This document shows, one piece after another, positions 27,741-38,343 of a stretch of DNA of 64,000 nt. A model generated the notes under the pieces. The model saw only the letters and a list, made by a program, of their open reading frames with translations. It searched no databases and was not told the DNA's origin. The translations under genes and the position numbers were made by a program. Position 1 is the first letter of the stretch. Each line of letters opens with the position of its first letter. Source of the stretch: an uncultured Prevotella sp. (GTDB taxonomy: Bacteria > Bacteroidota > Bacteroidia > Bacteroidales > Bacteroidaceae); the NCBI GenBank assembly GCA_944320675.1, contig CALUIJ010000147.1:62001-126000 (forward strand), read 5' to 3'.

Positions 27741-28508
27741 TTTAAGTCTTTCGATGATTAGCTGGGCAACCTTCTTACCCGACATAAGCATTCCGCCAAA
27801 AATGGGTCCCATGCGCGGAGTGCCGCTGACGGCCGAAGCAGCCATACCGCAGACGTAAAGTCCCGGGTAAATCTCTTTTGTACCGTTTACCACTTCCTGC
27901 TCGCCTGCAACGACGTCGAGCGAACGTTCGCCGATAACGTCACCCGTATCAGTAGCCAAGCGGATGCCGTTCTTGCGTGCTACGGTTTTGCACATCTCGC
28001 TGTCGTGGCCTGTTCCGTCGATAACGCATTTAGCCATGATATTCAACGGATCTACGTGCAAACCCTCACGGAGCACCGGAGTCCAGTTGACAACGACGCC
28101 GCTAACCACGTTGTTCTTGAACACAACGTCTTCAACAGAGTAACAGTTGAATATCGTTGCACCCTCGTGTACGGCCTTATACAGCAATGCCGATGTACTT
28201 TCCACAGAGTCCATGACGTAAAGTCCGTCGCCGTAAGGCTTATAATTGATGTCGAAATCCTTAACTATGTCGAGTGCCTCTTCCTGTACTACAATCTGGT
28301 TGAACATCATTGCACCACCCCACATGCCGCCGCCGGGTGACAGTTTGCGGTCGAACTGTGCAACCTTCAAGCCTGCTTTTGCAAGATAATAAGCGGCGAC
28401 AATGCCCGACGGGCCGCCGCCTACGATGGCAACGTCGATGTCGAGATTTCTTTCCAATTTCTCAAAATAGGTACTGATGATACCCTGTGAAACTTTCTTT
28501 TCAATCAT
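27738..28508 (-). CDS. thi4: Thi4-type thiazole synthase (sulfide-dependent form)
   Basis: Thi4 builds the thiazole part of thiamine from NAD and glycine. This 256-residue protein has a Rossmann NAD site, VAIVGGGPSG (26-35), then PGGGMWGG (58-65), GLHVDP (149-154), GTGHDSEMC and RMGPIFGGMLMSG near the end. The position equal to yeast Cys205, which gives up its sulfur in a suicide reaction, is His151 here. That matches the archaeal type, which uses free sulfide with iron and turns over repeatedly. No thiG, thiS, thiF or thiH is seen in the operon, so Thi4 probably supplies all thiazole. A sulfide-rich, oxygen-free habitat would suit such an enzyme. Confidence 0.92.
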   Translation of the reverse strand: MIEKKVSQGIISTYFEKLERNLDIDVAIVGGGPSGIVAAYYLAKAGLKVAQFDRKLSPGGGMWGGAMMFNQIVVQEEALDIVKDFDINYKPYGDGLYVMDSVESTSALLYKAVHEGATIFNCYSVEDVVFKNNVVSGVVVNWTPVLREGLHVDPLNIMAKCVIDGTGHDSEMCKTVARKNGIRLATDTGDVIGERSLDVVAGEQEVVNGTKEIYPGLYVCGMAASAVSGTPRMGPIFGGMLMSGKKVAQLIIERLK

Positions 28509-28547
28509 TTTTTTGTTTTTATTTTTAATCGGTTTTAATTTTGCAGT

Positions 28548-28676
28548 AAAGTAGTTGAGAGTATAGTAGTAAGTAGATTTGCTCTTGGTAAAATGGTTAA
28601 TCCTAACGTTTTATGGACGTTTGCCGACACAGCAAACCTACTTACTCCTTTACTTCTTAATTACTTTACTCCTCCT
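28548..28676. repeat. Long inverted repeat between thiC and thi4
   Basis: Arms of about 40 bp (GTAAAGTAGTT...AGTAAGTAG.TTTGCT and its inverse) surround a loop of about 40 bp. It fills the intergenic space and may attenuate or process the operon mRNA, or be another mobile palindrome. Confidence 0.7.
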
Positions 28677-30380
<1,704 letters not shown>

Positions 30381-30395
30381 CTATTATTTCAGTTT

Positions 30396-30417
30396 TTAAC
30401 TCTTAATTCTTAATTTT
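30396..30417. repeat. Family 1 repeat, single arm at the thiD-thiE stop
   Basis: ttaactcttaattcttaatt encodes the last residues (LRIKS) and stop of the ThiD-ThiE fusion. Only one arm is present, so no hairpin forms here. Confidence 0.7.
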
Positions 30418-31916
30418 CCAGCAACTTTTCTCATCTCCGCAACAGGATTTTCGGCACGCAATATGCTCCCACTAAGGGCTATGCCCGTTACGCCGGCTTC
30501 CATAAGTTGTGGAATGTCATCGCAAGTTATGCCGCCGATGGCTACGAGAGGAAGCCCTATACCGTGTTCCTTCATTCGCGAAAGGATGCGTTTGTAACCC
30601 TCAATGCCAAGCATCGGGGCAAGATTTTTCTTCGTCGTAGTGAAACGGAATGGACCGCAACCGATATAATCGGCACCTTGTGCGGCAAGCCTCTGCACGT
30701 CGTCAAACGTATTAGCCGTACCGCCAATGATGAAATTGCCACCGGCAAGGCGGCGGGCTTCGTCAATGGGCATGTCGTTCTTACCGAGATGCACACCGTC
30801 GGCACCGACGCGGAGAGCCAGCTCTACGTGGTCGTCAATGACGAACACGGCTCTCTTACGCCTGCATTCAGGCAAAAACCGGCGTGCGACACGCTCAATT
30901 TCAGCTTCTTCCGCGTCCTTCATGCGCAACTGTATCCAACGGCAACCACCCTCAAGGGCAATCATCGCTGAATCAAAGTAAGAATACTTATCAGTAAAAT
31001 GAGTGATAAATTGTAGGCAGACAGCGTCGGCAGGCAGATAGTCAGTAACAAGCAGACAAGGAGATATGCCTTGCTGCCGATCGCTTGCCTGCTTATCAGC
31101 CTGTCCGCTTGTCTGCTTAATCTGCTTAAACAAGTGGCAAACAGGCCCGTGTCCGTTGCCTACATGCACGTCGGCTCCGGCCTTTAATGCTTCCGTAAGA
31201 TAGCTTTTAGCCTGTCGTACTGCTTCTTCAAGCTCAAAACCGCGTGCCGCAAAAGCTGCTATGGATGACGATAGGGTGCATCCTGTGCCGTGGGTATTCA
31301 CCGTGTCAACGGTCTCAGCCGTAAACTCCACACGCTTCACACCGACACCTTCATTAATATATAGGTAATCTGTTTTCGCCTTTCCCTCAGCGTGCCCACC
31401 CTTTACAAGCAACGCTTTCACGCCAAGTTGCATTATAGCTTGCGCCGCATCATCCACCGAACCGTCCGTACCGGCTAAAGCCCATGTCTCGGGAAGGTTT
31501 GGCGTAACCAAGTCGGCCATAGGCAACAGCCGTTCCTTCATTATCGCTAAAGCATCGGCCTGCATAAGGGCGCATCCGCTAGTGGAAACCATAACAGGGT
31601 CTACCACCAAAAACTTCAGCTTGCGTTCGGTCAGTGCACGCACTATGGCATCAAGCGTCCCGGCATCATTCACCATGCCTATTTTAACGGCATCAACATG
31701 AATGTCGTCCATCACGGCTTTTATCTGGTCGTAAACCACCTGCGGCGGCAACTTGTGCACATACTTCACACCTTGTGTGTTTTGCACTGTTACGGCCGTT
31801 ATCACCGTGGCACCGTAAACGCCTAACGCAGAAAACGTCTTCAAGTCGGCTTGAAGACCAGCTCCTCCCGACGGATCGGAACCGGCTATGGTCAATGCGG
31901 TTATGTATCGTTTCAT
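30396..31916 (-). CDS. thiDE: ThiD-ThiE fusion: HMP(-P) kinase and thiamine phosphate synthase
   Basis: The N-terminal part (1-262) is the HMP/HMP-P kinase ThiD (TIAGSDPSGGAGLQADLKTF near the start, DPVMVSTSG near residue 106, NTHGTGCTLSSSIAA near 207). The C-terminal part (299-506) is thiamine phosphate synthase ThiE (LQFITHFT at the start, WIQLRMKD, GADGVHLGK, GCGPFRFTTTKK, VAIGGI). One chain thus makes HMP-PP and joins it to thiazole phosphate. The linker, residues 264-298, is Gln/Lys/Asp-rich and encoded by the CTTGTCTGC-type repeat that elsewhere lies between genes. It is the first gene of the operon, after the TPP riboswitch. Confidence 0.95.
   Translation of the reverse strand: MKRYITALTIAGSDPSGGAGLQADLKTFSALGVYGATVITAVTVQNTQGVKYVHKLPPQVVYDQIKAVMDDIHVDAVKIGMVNDAGTLDAIVRALTERKLKFLVVDPVMVSTSGCALMQADALAIMKERLLPMADLVTPNLPETWALAGTDGSVDDAAQAIMQLGVKALLVKGGHAEGKAKTDYLYINEGVGVKRVEFTAETVDTVNTHGTGCTLSSSIAAFAARGFELEEAVRQAKSYLTEALKAGADVHVGNGHGPVCHLFKQIKQTSGQADKQASDRQQGISPCLLVTDYLPADAVCLQFITHFTDKYSYFDSAMIALEGGCRWIQLRMKDAEEAEIERVARRFLPECRRKRAVFVIDDHVELALRVGADGVHLGKNDMPIDEARRLAGGNFIIGGTANTFDDVQRLAAQGADYIGCGPFRFTTTKKNLAPMLGIEGYKRILSRMKEHGIGLPLVAIGGITCDDIPQLMEAGVTGIALSGSILRAENPVAEMRKVAGKLRIKS
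31020..31130. repeat. Family 2 repeat (CTTGTCTGC type) inside the thiD-thiE fusion
   Basis: AGCAGACAAG, GCAGGCAAG and their inverses (CTTGTCTGC, CTTGCCTGC) recur four or five times in 110 bp, in the same hairpin layout as at 13236-13357. It is read in frame as the linker between the two enzymes. Confidence 0.75.
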
Positions 31917-32007
31917 CGTTCAGCCTTTATAAATATAAATCTGTACTGAAAAAGGCGGAACATCATGTATTACCTGTTCGTATAGAAAAGAAAGAATGTC
32001 ACCAAAA

Positions 32008-32101
32008 ATCCCAGCGTCGGCATTACCCGTACTGGTGCTATGTGTATCTTCTCAGCCGTTGGCGGAAACTTATTTTGCCGCCACATGGCACCACCTTTTG
32101 A
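32008..32101 (-). promoter_or_regulatory. TPP riboswitch
   Basis: Read on the minus strand, the THI-box landmarks occur in order: GGTGCCATGTGG, GGCTGAGAAGATACACATAG, CACCAGTACGGGTAATGCCG and ACGCTGGGA. GCTGAGA is the pyrimidine-binding part; TAATGCC...CGCTGGGA is the pyrophosphate-sensing arm and closing stem. It lies 92 bp before thiD-thiE and should shut the operon down when thiamine pyrophosphate is plentiful. The downstream expression platform is not obvious. Confidence 0.92.
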
Positions 32102-32110
32102 GCACGTCCG

Positions 32111-32141
32111 CAAAGATAATACATTAAAATGTAAGGACAAA
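32111..32141 (-). promoter_or_regulatory. Promoter of the thiamine operon
   Basis: TTTG (32138-32141), a 19-bp spacer and TATCTTTG (32111-32118, followed by C) match the consensus on the minus strand. Transcription should start near 32105, directly at the 5' end of the TPP riboswitch. Confidence 0.8.
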
Positions 32142-32156
32142 ACTTTTTAAGATGTT

Positions 32157-32276
32157 TTTAGCCCAAATCGGTCATTAAGGCGCATTAAGACTCAGTGTCT
32201 CCATTTTTCCGCCAGTCTCATGCTCTTCGTCTTATTTTATGTCCCTGCCGCCTAATTACCGATTTGGGTTTAATAT
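32157..32276. repeat. Dispersed repeat, family 4, copy 1 (CCCAAATCGGT ends)
   Basis: The inverted ends are TTAGCCCAAATCGGTcATTA and the inverse of TAATtACCGATTTGGGttTAA. The inside (CAGTGTCTC, CTCTTC, TTATTTTATGT, CCGCCT) matches the copy at 53801-53892. A shorter copy is at 41345-41421. No ORF is inside. Confidence 0.8.
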
Positions 32277-32287
32277 GTATATCAAAC

Positions 32288-32347
32288 AATGAGTTTTTAG
32301 GGCGGGGTCAGACGCTTTTACATCCGCCTCCGCCATAAAAACTCATT
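32288..32347 (-). terminator. Terminator of pyruvate kinase
   Basis: AATGAGTTTTTAGGGCGG pairs with CCGCCATAAAAACTCATT around a loop of about 24 nt, 19 bp beyond the pyk stop codon. Confidence 0.75.
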
Positions 32348-32365
32348 AATATTGCCACATCCTTT

Positions 32366-33811
32366 TTATCTGAACGTATTCGGTAAGTGGAACTCATACG
32401 TGCGGTTGAACACATCGCTAACCTTGTTAATTTCAAGGAATGTAGTTCCACCGTCTTTTCCGAAACTTCCGCTCAAGTACGCTATCTTGTCTTCCATGCT
32501 GAGATAACCTTTCTGGCGCAACATACGTAGAGCGGCCAAGAATTGTTCTTGCGGACCAATTTGTTCGTGTTGCGCCACAGGTATAACGCCGTAGCTCAAA
32601 GCCAACCAACGCTGGGTCTTTTCCTTGTAACAAATTGCAAGTACGGGGTTAGGGCCGCGGAAAGAAGCCAAATGGCGTGCGGTAAGTCCGGTTTTACTGT
32701 CTGTTATGATACCCTTTACGCCAAGTACTTCAGTCGCTTCTATGGCATTGCGTGCAAGAAACTCCCTTACGTCGCATCCCTGACTCAAATCAAAGTCAAA
32801 GTCATGGTCGTACATCTTATCCTGCTCGGCTTGTTCGGCTATCGACGCCATTGTCTTAACAGCCTCTATCGGATATTTGCCCGTTGCGGTTTCACCGCTC
32901 AACATAAGTGCGTCCGTACGGTAATATATGGCGTTGGCGATATCGGTCACCTCCGCCCTGGTCGGACGGGGATTGTTAATCATCGTATGAAGCATCTGCG
33001 TGGCCACGATTACAGGTTTCTTGGCCTTACGGCATTTGCGTATTATCATTCTCTGAATGCCGGGAATTTTCTCAATCGGGACTTCTATGCCAAGGTCGCC
33101 ACGAGCAATCATAATGCCGTAAGAAGCCTCGATTATCTCGTCGATATTGTCAACTCCTTCCTGATTCTCAATCTTTGATATGATTTTTATGTCGCTTCCG
33201 TGCTCGTCGAGCAAGCGCTGTACGGCTTCAACGTCTTCCTTGCTACGTACAAATGAATGCGCAATAAAGTCGATATCCTCCTCAATGGCCAACAGAATGT
33301 TGGCCTTGTCTTTCTCTGTCAACGCAGGCAAGTCGATATGGACTCCAGGCACGTTGACACTTTTGTGTGAACCAAGCACACCGTCATTCTGCACTTGCGC
33401 AACCACTGCCGGCCCGTTGATTCCTATCACTTTCATGTCTATGACCCCGTCATCAAAAAGAATGTCGTCACCGGGATGCACGTCGTTGGCGAAGTTCTCA
33501 TACGACAGGTTCAATATGTCATGCTCAGACTTCATTCCTGGCCGGCCGAATATTTTCACGACATCCCCCGTCTTATAATCGATTGGAGCGTCGTTCGCAG
33601 TCGTTCGTATTTCCGGACCTTTTGTGTCAATAAGTATGCCGATGTGACGGCTTACTGCACGCGCGTTCCTTATTATCTTACGGATACCGTCGGGCGTCGC
33701 ATGGGCTGTATTCATCCTAACCACGTTCATTCCCGCGTCGAACAGATTACGGATGAATTCCACGTCGCATCTTTGATCGCTTATTGAAGCTACGATTTTT
33801 GTCTGTTTCAT
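32366..33811 (-). CDS. pyk: Pyruvate kinase
   Basis: Pyruvate kinase makes pyruvate and ATP from phosphoenolpyruvate, the last step of glycolysis. This 481-residue protein starts KQTKIVASIS. It has VRMNTAHAT (near residue 32), LIDTKGPEIRT (60-70), the catalytic ISKIENQEG, MIARGDLGIEVP with the metal and substrate residues, and VATQMLHTMINNPRPTRAEVTD. A C-terminal allosteric domain follows. The length is normal for the family. A -7-like TAATTTTG lies about 75 bp upstream, but I see no good -33 box. Confidence 0.95.
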   Translation of the reverse strand: MKQTKIVASISDQRCDVEFIRNLFDAGMNVVRMNTAHATPDGIRKIIRNARAVSRHIGILIDTKGPEIRTTANDAPIDYKTGDVVKIFGRPGMKSEHDILNLSYENFANDVHPGDDILFDDGVIDMKVIGINGPAVVAQVQNDGVLGSHKSVNVPGVHIDLPALTEKDKANILLAIEEDIDFIAHSFVRSKEDVEAVQRLLDEHGSDIKIISKIENQEGVDNIDEIIEASYGIMIARGDLGIEVPIEKIPGIQRMIIRKCRKAKKPVIVATQMLHTMINNPRPTRAEVTDIANAIYYRTDALMLSGETATGKYPIEAVKTMASIAEQAEQDKMYDHDFDFDLSQGCDVREFLARNAIEATEVLGVKGIITDSKTGLTARHLASFRGPNPVLAICYKEKTQRWLALSYGVIPVAQHEQIGPQEQFLAALRMLRQKGYLSMEDKIAYLSGSFGKDGGTTFLEINKVSDVFNRTYEFHLPNTFR

Positions 33812-33984
33812 ACTTTTTGATTTAGTGTTATTCCTGTTTTATCGGCCTGATACACGTCCGTCATAAAGTGCATCGCCGTTGAATGTTGCAAAATTACAAA
33901 ACATATTTAATTAATGCAAGCATATTCATGTCTTAATTAACTAAATGGACAACGAAAATTCCGTGACGAAGCCATGTGGAATAT

Positions 33985-35067
33985 TTAAGACTCGTTTTCA
34001 ACAGGAAAAGGTAAGTATCCCTCCACCCATTGTTTCTTCGTAGTCATAGGATTGGATACCGACAAACCTATCAACCTGACAGGTTTAAGATGTTGTCCGA
34101 GTTGTGCTAAAAGCCGTTTGGCAAGCGGAAGAATGTCTTCCTTTTTTTCCAAAGGATGCGGCAGCGTGGCACTCCTCGTGACACAAGTAAAATCTTCATA
34201 TTTTATCTTTAAGGTAAGAGTGCATCCCATGAAACCATTCTTACGCAGTCTTTCGGTTAATTCCAACACAATGTGGTATAATTCTATTAATATGGCCGAC
34301 CTCTTATTAATATCGCTGACGAATGTTTGTTCGCACCCTACCGATTTACGCACTCTTACCGGTTCCACCTTTCTGCCGTCGATGCCATGGGCAAAGTCAT
34401 AATACACCTGGCCGGCCTTGCCGAACACTTCAGTCAAGTGGTTTAGCGAACATTGCCTTAATTGGCTTCCGTTGAAGATCCCGATTTTATGCATTGTCTG
34501 TGCTACTTTCGGCCCTACTCCCCAGAACTTTTCAATCGGCAGAGCTGCAATGAAACCAAGGGCTTGTTCCTCATTTATAACGAACATCCCATCAGGCTTA
34601 TTATAATCAGAAGCTATTTTTGCCAAGAACTTATTGTACGACACGCCTGCCGATGCCGTCAGGTTTAGCCTGTGCCGTATTTCCTCCCTTATGCTTTCAG
34701 CCGTCTCGACAGCCGAAAGACCGGTCTTGTTTTCAGTGACGTCAAGAAAAGCTTCGTCTATTGATAAAGGTTCAATCAGGTCGGTATGCTTGGCGAATAT
34801 CTCATGAACCTGCATTGAGACTTCCTTGTAACGCGCATGGTCTGAATGTACGATTATCAGGTCAGGACAAAGCCTTTTGGCCGCAATCATTGACATTGCG
34901 GAATGCACACCGTATTTTCTCGCTTCATAACTGGCCGTTGCAACAACACCGCGCGGGCCGTCAAACCCGACCGCAACAGGTTTGCCTCGCAAATCCGGAT
35001 GATCGCGTTGTTCAACGGAAGCGAAAAAGGCGTCCATGTCGATATGTATTATCCTACGGTTCCCCAT
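33985..35067 (-). CDS. dinB: DNA polymerase IV (Y-family)
   Basis: DinB is a translesion polymerase. This 360-residue protein has DMDAFFASVEQRD near residue 9, EARKYGV, and the catalytic LSIDEAFLDVT near residue 102, followed by a helix-hairpin-helix region and the little-finger domain. The beta-clamp-binding C-terminus is not obvious. The ATG at 35067 overlaps the stop codon of the helicase-nuclease gene (TGATG), so the two are co-translated and may share DNA-damage expression. Confidence 0.93.
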   Translation of the reverse strand: MGNRRIIHIDMDAFFASVEQRDHPDLRGKPVAVGFDGPRGVVATASYEARKYGVHSAMSMIAAKRLCPDLIIVHSDHARYKEVSMQVHEIFAKHTDLIEPLSIDEAFLDVTENKTGLSAVETAESIREEIRHRLNLTASAGVSYNKFLAKIASDYNKPDGMFVINEEQALGFIAALPIEKFWGVGPKVAQTMHKIGIFNGSQLRQCSLNHLTEVFGKAGQVYYDFAHGIDGRKVEPVRVRKSVGCEQTFVSDINKRSAILIELYHIVLELTERLRKNGFMGCTLTLKIKYEDFTCVTRSATLPHPLEKKEDILPLAKRLLAQLGQHLKPVRLIGLSVSNPMTTKKQWVEGYLPFPVENES

Positions 35068-38000
35068 CACACTTCAACAATCTCATTTGAATAAACATAC
35101 CATAGACATCCTTTTACCGACACATATCCCATATCAGCAAGAAGATCCATATATTGGCGCACTTGCAGGCGATATTCATCCCGAGGCTTGCCGAACTTAA
35201 AGTCGATAACGATTGTCTCACGTCCGTCGGTAACAACCCTGTCAGGGCGACGTTCTATGACATCGCCGTTTTCTCCGACATGTAAAATGCTGCACTCATT
35301 AAACACATGCCAACGCGGCTCGAACCAATACGCCACACGTTTGTCCGAAAGACGGTCGGACAACAGTTTTCTTAATTTCCCGCTCGTAATCGTCCCGTCA
35401 TAAAGCACGCCGTCAAATTCCAGCTGTTTAAGCACATTGTCAACATCGTCAACCGTCCTTATCCTTGAAAACAGATTATGCAATACGTTGCCCAATTTAA
35501 CATACGCGCCACGGCTGTCGCCATCACCTTCGGCGGTTATGAAATCACGGCTCTTGTTACTCTGTTTGAACTCTACGGTCAAAGGGTGTGACTCTATCCC
35601 AATGCTTTCATGTTCCACATACGACATGAAAACATTTTCCGACGCAGGCTTTGCACGACCGGGCTTCCTGATTTGCAATTTGCCATATTCAAAAACGGCA
35701 ACGTCCTCGTCATGATCCATTCCTGTAAGCGACGACTCCTTAAGGCTCTCGCTTAGTTCAGGCAAGCATTCCAACAATATTTCCGACCGGCTGCCCAATC
35801 CCCCTTTTGTATTCTTTCTGCCGTAAACGAACAAGCTCTTGCCCGCGCGCGTAAACGCCACATACAACAAGTTCAGGTTGTCAACCCGGTTTTGTATATG
35901 TTCATCCTTATAATCGTCGGCGTAAATTGTTTCCAAAAGTTTCTTACTGTAATCAACGGGCACTATCGGCAGGCCGTTGAACGGCGGCTGCGCAGGGGCG
36001 CACCATAAAGTGGTGTCCCTGCTTTCCATCGCCCAGTCACAGAACGGTATTATCACATGGTCGAACTCCAGTCCCTTACTTTTATGTATGCTTACGAGCC
36101 TGATTCCATCAGTCTCGTCGCTTTGAATCGTCTTGCCGCAAATCTCCGTGTTCCACGTCTCTATAAACTTAGCCAGGTTGCCGGAATTATTTACGGAAAA
36201 GTCTGCAACCTGGTCGTAGAATGCACATACGTATGCGTTTTGTCCTTTCAGCTTATCCAAGCCGAACATAGAGTAAACAAGTTCCACCATATCGTGTAAT
36301 GACTGTCTTGACAAGTCGTCCAAACTGTCAATGAACCGTTCAGGGAGCATATTGTCAAGACGGCTTGGATTGTCAATCACGGCAGTAAACAAATCGTCGG
36401 TTCCAGTGTCCTCGCACCGGATATTCTTCATGTATGTCGCCGCAAGACCGGCTTTTACCAATAAGTCATCGGGATGCAGCACAACCTCCAATGCCTGTAT
36501 TATTATGCTTACGGCAAGCGACGCGTCGAGCCTGAATGCCTCGTCGCTGACAATCTTCACGCCTGCGTGGTTGGCCATGAAATAGTCTGCGATCAAGGGA
36601 ATATGGCGGTTGTACCTTATCAAAATGGCAATATCATTCATCGCGGCGCCCGAAGCAAGTAATTCCTCTACGGCCGTGCCGACTGACGAGAGCATGTTGT
36701 TTTCATAATCCTCGGCGGGCAGTAAGCTGATTCTTACAAAGCCAGAAGGATTCTTGCCGCCGCATGGCGACTGGCAAACGTCGGCATAAGCTGAAAGCAA
36801 TTCCGAAGCTCTTTCCTCGTCGTTCACTTCAAGCTCTTTCTCGTATTCACGCCTTGACGCGATTTTAAAAAAACAATTATTGAATTCTATTATGTTCCGC
36901 TCCGAACGGTAGTTGGTTTGCAGCGTCCGTATGTCAATGCCGCCGTACTGCGGCCCGAACTGGCGCTCTATGCCGTTAAGCAACCGCCAGTCGCCGGCAC
37001 GCCAACGGTAGATGCTCTGCTTTACGTCGCCGACGATAAGGTTGTTGATAGTGCCTGCGCCGTCGTCCGACTTGCTCATGCACTCTTTTAGCAGGATCTT
37101 AAAGTTCTGCCACTGCACGGAACTGGTATCCTGAAATTCGTCAATCATGATATGTTCCAACTGGCAGCCTGACTTTTCAAATATGAAAGGAGTGTCATTG
37201 TCGTTGATCAGCGAATGCAACAAGTATTGCGTATCACTTAACAGGAAACGGTTTGCGTCCATGTTGAGCTCCCTCACTTTTTCCTCGATGCTGTTGAGCA
37301 ACCGCAACTTGTCCAAGTGCCTCAAGGTGCTGTCGGCCGTAGCGAACAACATCCATTGCTTGGGCCGTTCGTCCTCGGCCTCACGAAGCAGTGGTATCAG
37401 CCTGCTTTCGGCCAACGACATGATTACATCCCTGTCGGGGCTGCTCTTCGTAGTCCAGTGCTCTGCGCCTTCAAGACACTTGGCGAGAGTCTGGTTTACG
37501 CACCGTGCGTCGCTGAAGTCGTCGCTTTTCAGCTTATTGAAATAGCTCCCTATCCCACTCTTTTTCTTTGCGTACGACAATGGGGGCAGCCCGGCATTTT
37601 CCGTCTCACGCTCAAACTGCGCGGCAAATCCGGCCATGCGCTTCTTTGCTTCCGCACGGACCGTGCGTATGCGTTTCGTATACCCGTCGAATGCGTCCTT
37701 ATCAGCCAATACGGCATTAACCCCGTCGCCCGCAGTCTTATAAAAGTCACGGAATATGGCCCTGCCGAAACTTTTCACCTGTCCGATGACATTCCAGCTC
37801 TTGTTCTCGCTGATGTTGGAGAATATGTAGCTGATAAGCCATTGCAGCATCAAACTGTCAGGGCTGAGCGATTCGATCAGCAGGTCGACGGCCTGTTCCT
37901 CGACTTGGATGTCATTAAGCCCGATTTTGAGATTCGGGGTCAAGTCAAGCTCGCGGGCAAGGTTGCGCAATACGGACTGGAAAAACGAGTCGATTGTCTC

Positions 38001-38318
38001 AACCCTGAAATAATGGTAATTGTGCAACAGGTTGTTTAACGCCTGGCCGGCCCGGCGGCTTGCCTGCGTCTCGCTTACGCCAAGGCTGTCGCAGACATTC
38101 CTTAAATAAGTGCCTGACTCGGGCAACAATTTCCATATTCCGTAAAGCTGGCTCAATATCCGCAATTTCATTTCCTCAGTGGCCTTGTTGGTAAACGTCA
38201 CGGCCAGGATGTTCCTGAAGCACATCGGATTGTCTATCAGCAGCTTTATGTATTCCACGGCGAGAGTGAAGGTCTTTCCGCTGCCCGCACTTGCCTTGTA
38301 CACTGTCAAAGGTTTCAT
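35067..38318 (-). CDS. UvrD/RecB-type helicase with C-terminal nuclease (AddA/RecB-like)
   Basis: This 1083-residue protein has Walker A ASAGSGKTF near residues 9-17, the UvrD-like AVTFTNKATEEMK, and DEFQDTSSVQW (motif II) near residue 400. QSIYRWRAGD, TNYRSERNIIEFNN, VSIHKSKGLEFDHVII and LYVAFTRA complete the superfamily 1A helicase motifs. The C-terminus carries a PD-(D/E)XK nuclease (RPDRVV, IDFKFG, QVRQYMDLL). This layout matches the helicase-nuclease subunit of AddAB or RecBCD, which processes broken ends for recombination. No AddB partner is adjacent. The ATG at 38318 is preferred to an upstream TTG. Confidence 0.88.
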   Translation of the reverse strand: MKPLTVYKASAGSGKTFTLAVEYIKLLIDNPMCFRNILAVTFTNKATEEMKLRILSQLYGIWKLLPESGTYLRNVCDSLGVSETQASRRAGQALNNLLHNYHYFRVETIDSFFQSVLRNLARELDLTPNLKIGLNDIQVEEQAVDLLIESLSPDSLMLQWLISYIFSNISENKSWNVIGQVKSFGRAIFRDFYKTAGDGVNAVLADKDAFDGYTKRIRTVRAEAKKRMAGFAAQFERETENAGLPPLSYAKKKSGIGSYFNKLKSDDFSDARCVNQTLAKCLEGAEHWTTKSSPDRDVIMSLAESRLIPLLREAEDERPKQWMLFATADSTLRHLDKLRLLNSIEEKVRELNMDANRFLLSDTQYLLHSLINDNDTPFIFEKSGCQLEHIMIDEFQDTSSVQWQNFKILLKECMSKSDDGAGTINNLIVGDVKQSIYRWRAGDWRLLNGIERQFGPQYGGIDIRTLQTNYRSERNIIEFNNCFFKIASRREYEKELEVNDEERASELLSAYADVCQSPCGGKNPSGFVRISLLPAEDYENNMLSSVGTAVEELLASGAAMNDIAILIRYNRHIPLIADYFMANHAGVKIVSDEAFRLDASLAVSIIIQALEVVLHPDDLLVKAGLAATYMKNIRCEDTGTDDLFTAVIDNPSRLDNMLPERFIDSLDDLSRQSLHDMVELVYSMFGLDKLKGQNAYVCAFYDQVADFSVNNSGNLAKFIETWNTEICGKTIQSDETDGIRLVSIHKSKGLEFDHVIIPFCDWAMESRDTTLWCAPAQPPFNGLPIVPVDYSKKLLETIYADDYKDEHIQNRVDNLNLLYVAFTRAGKSLFVYGRKNTKGGLGSRSEILLECLPELSESLKESSLTGMDHDEDVAVFEYGKLQIRKPGRAKPASENVFMSYVEHESIGIESHPLTVEFKQSNKSRDFITAEGDGDSRGAYVKLGNVLHNLFSRIRTVDDVDNVLKQLEFDGVLYDGTITSGKLRKLLSDRLSDKRVAYWFEPRWHVFNECSILHVGENGDVIERRPDRVVTDGRETIVIDFKFGKPRDEYRLQVRQYMDLLADMGYVSVKGCLWYVYSNEIVEV

Positions 38319-38343
38319 TTCTTTCAGCAATTAATATTTCATG

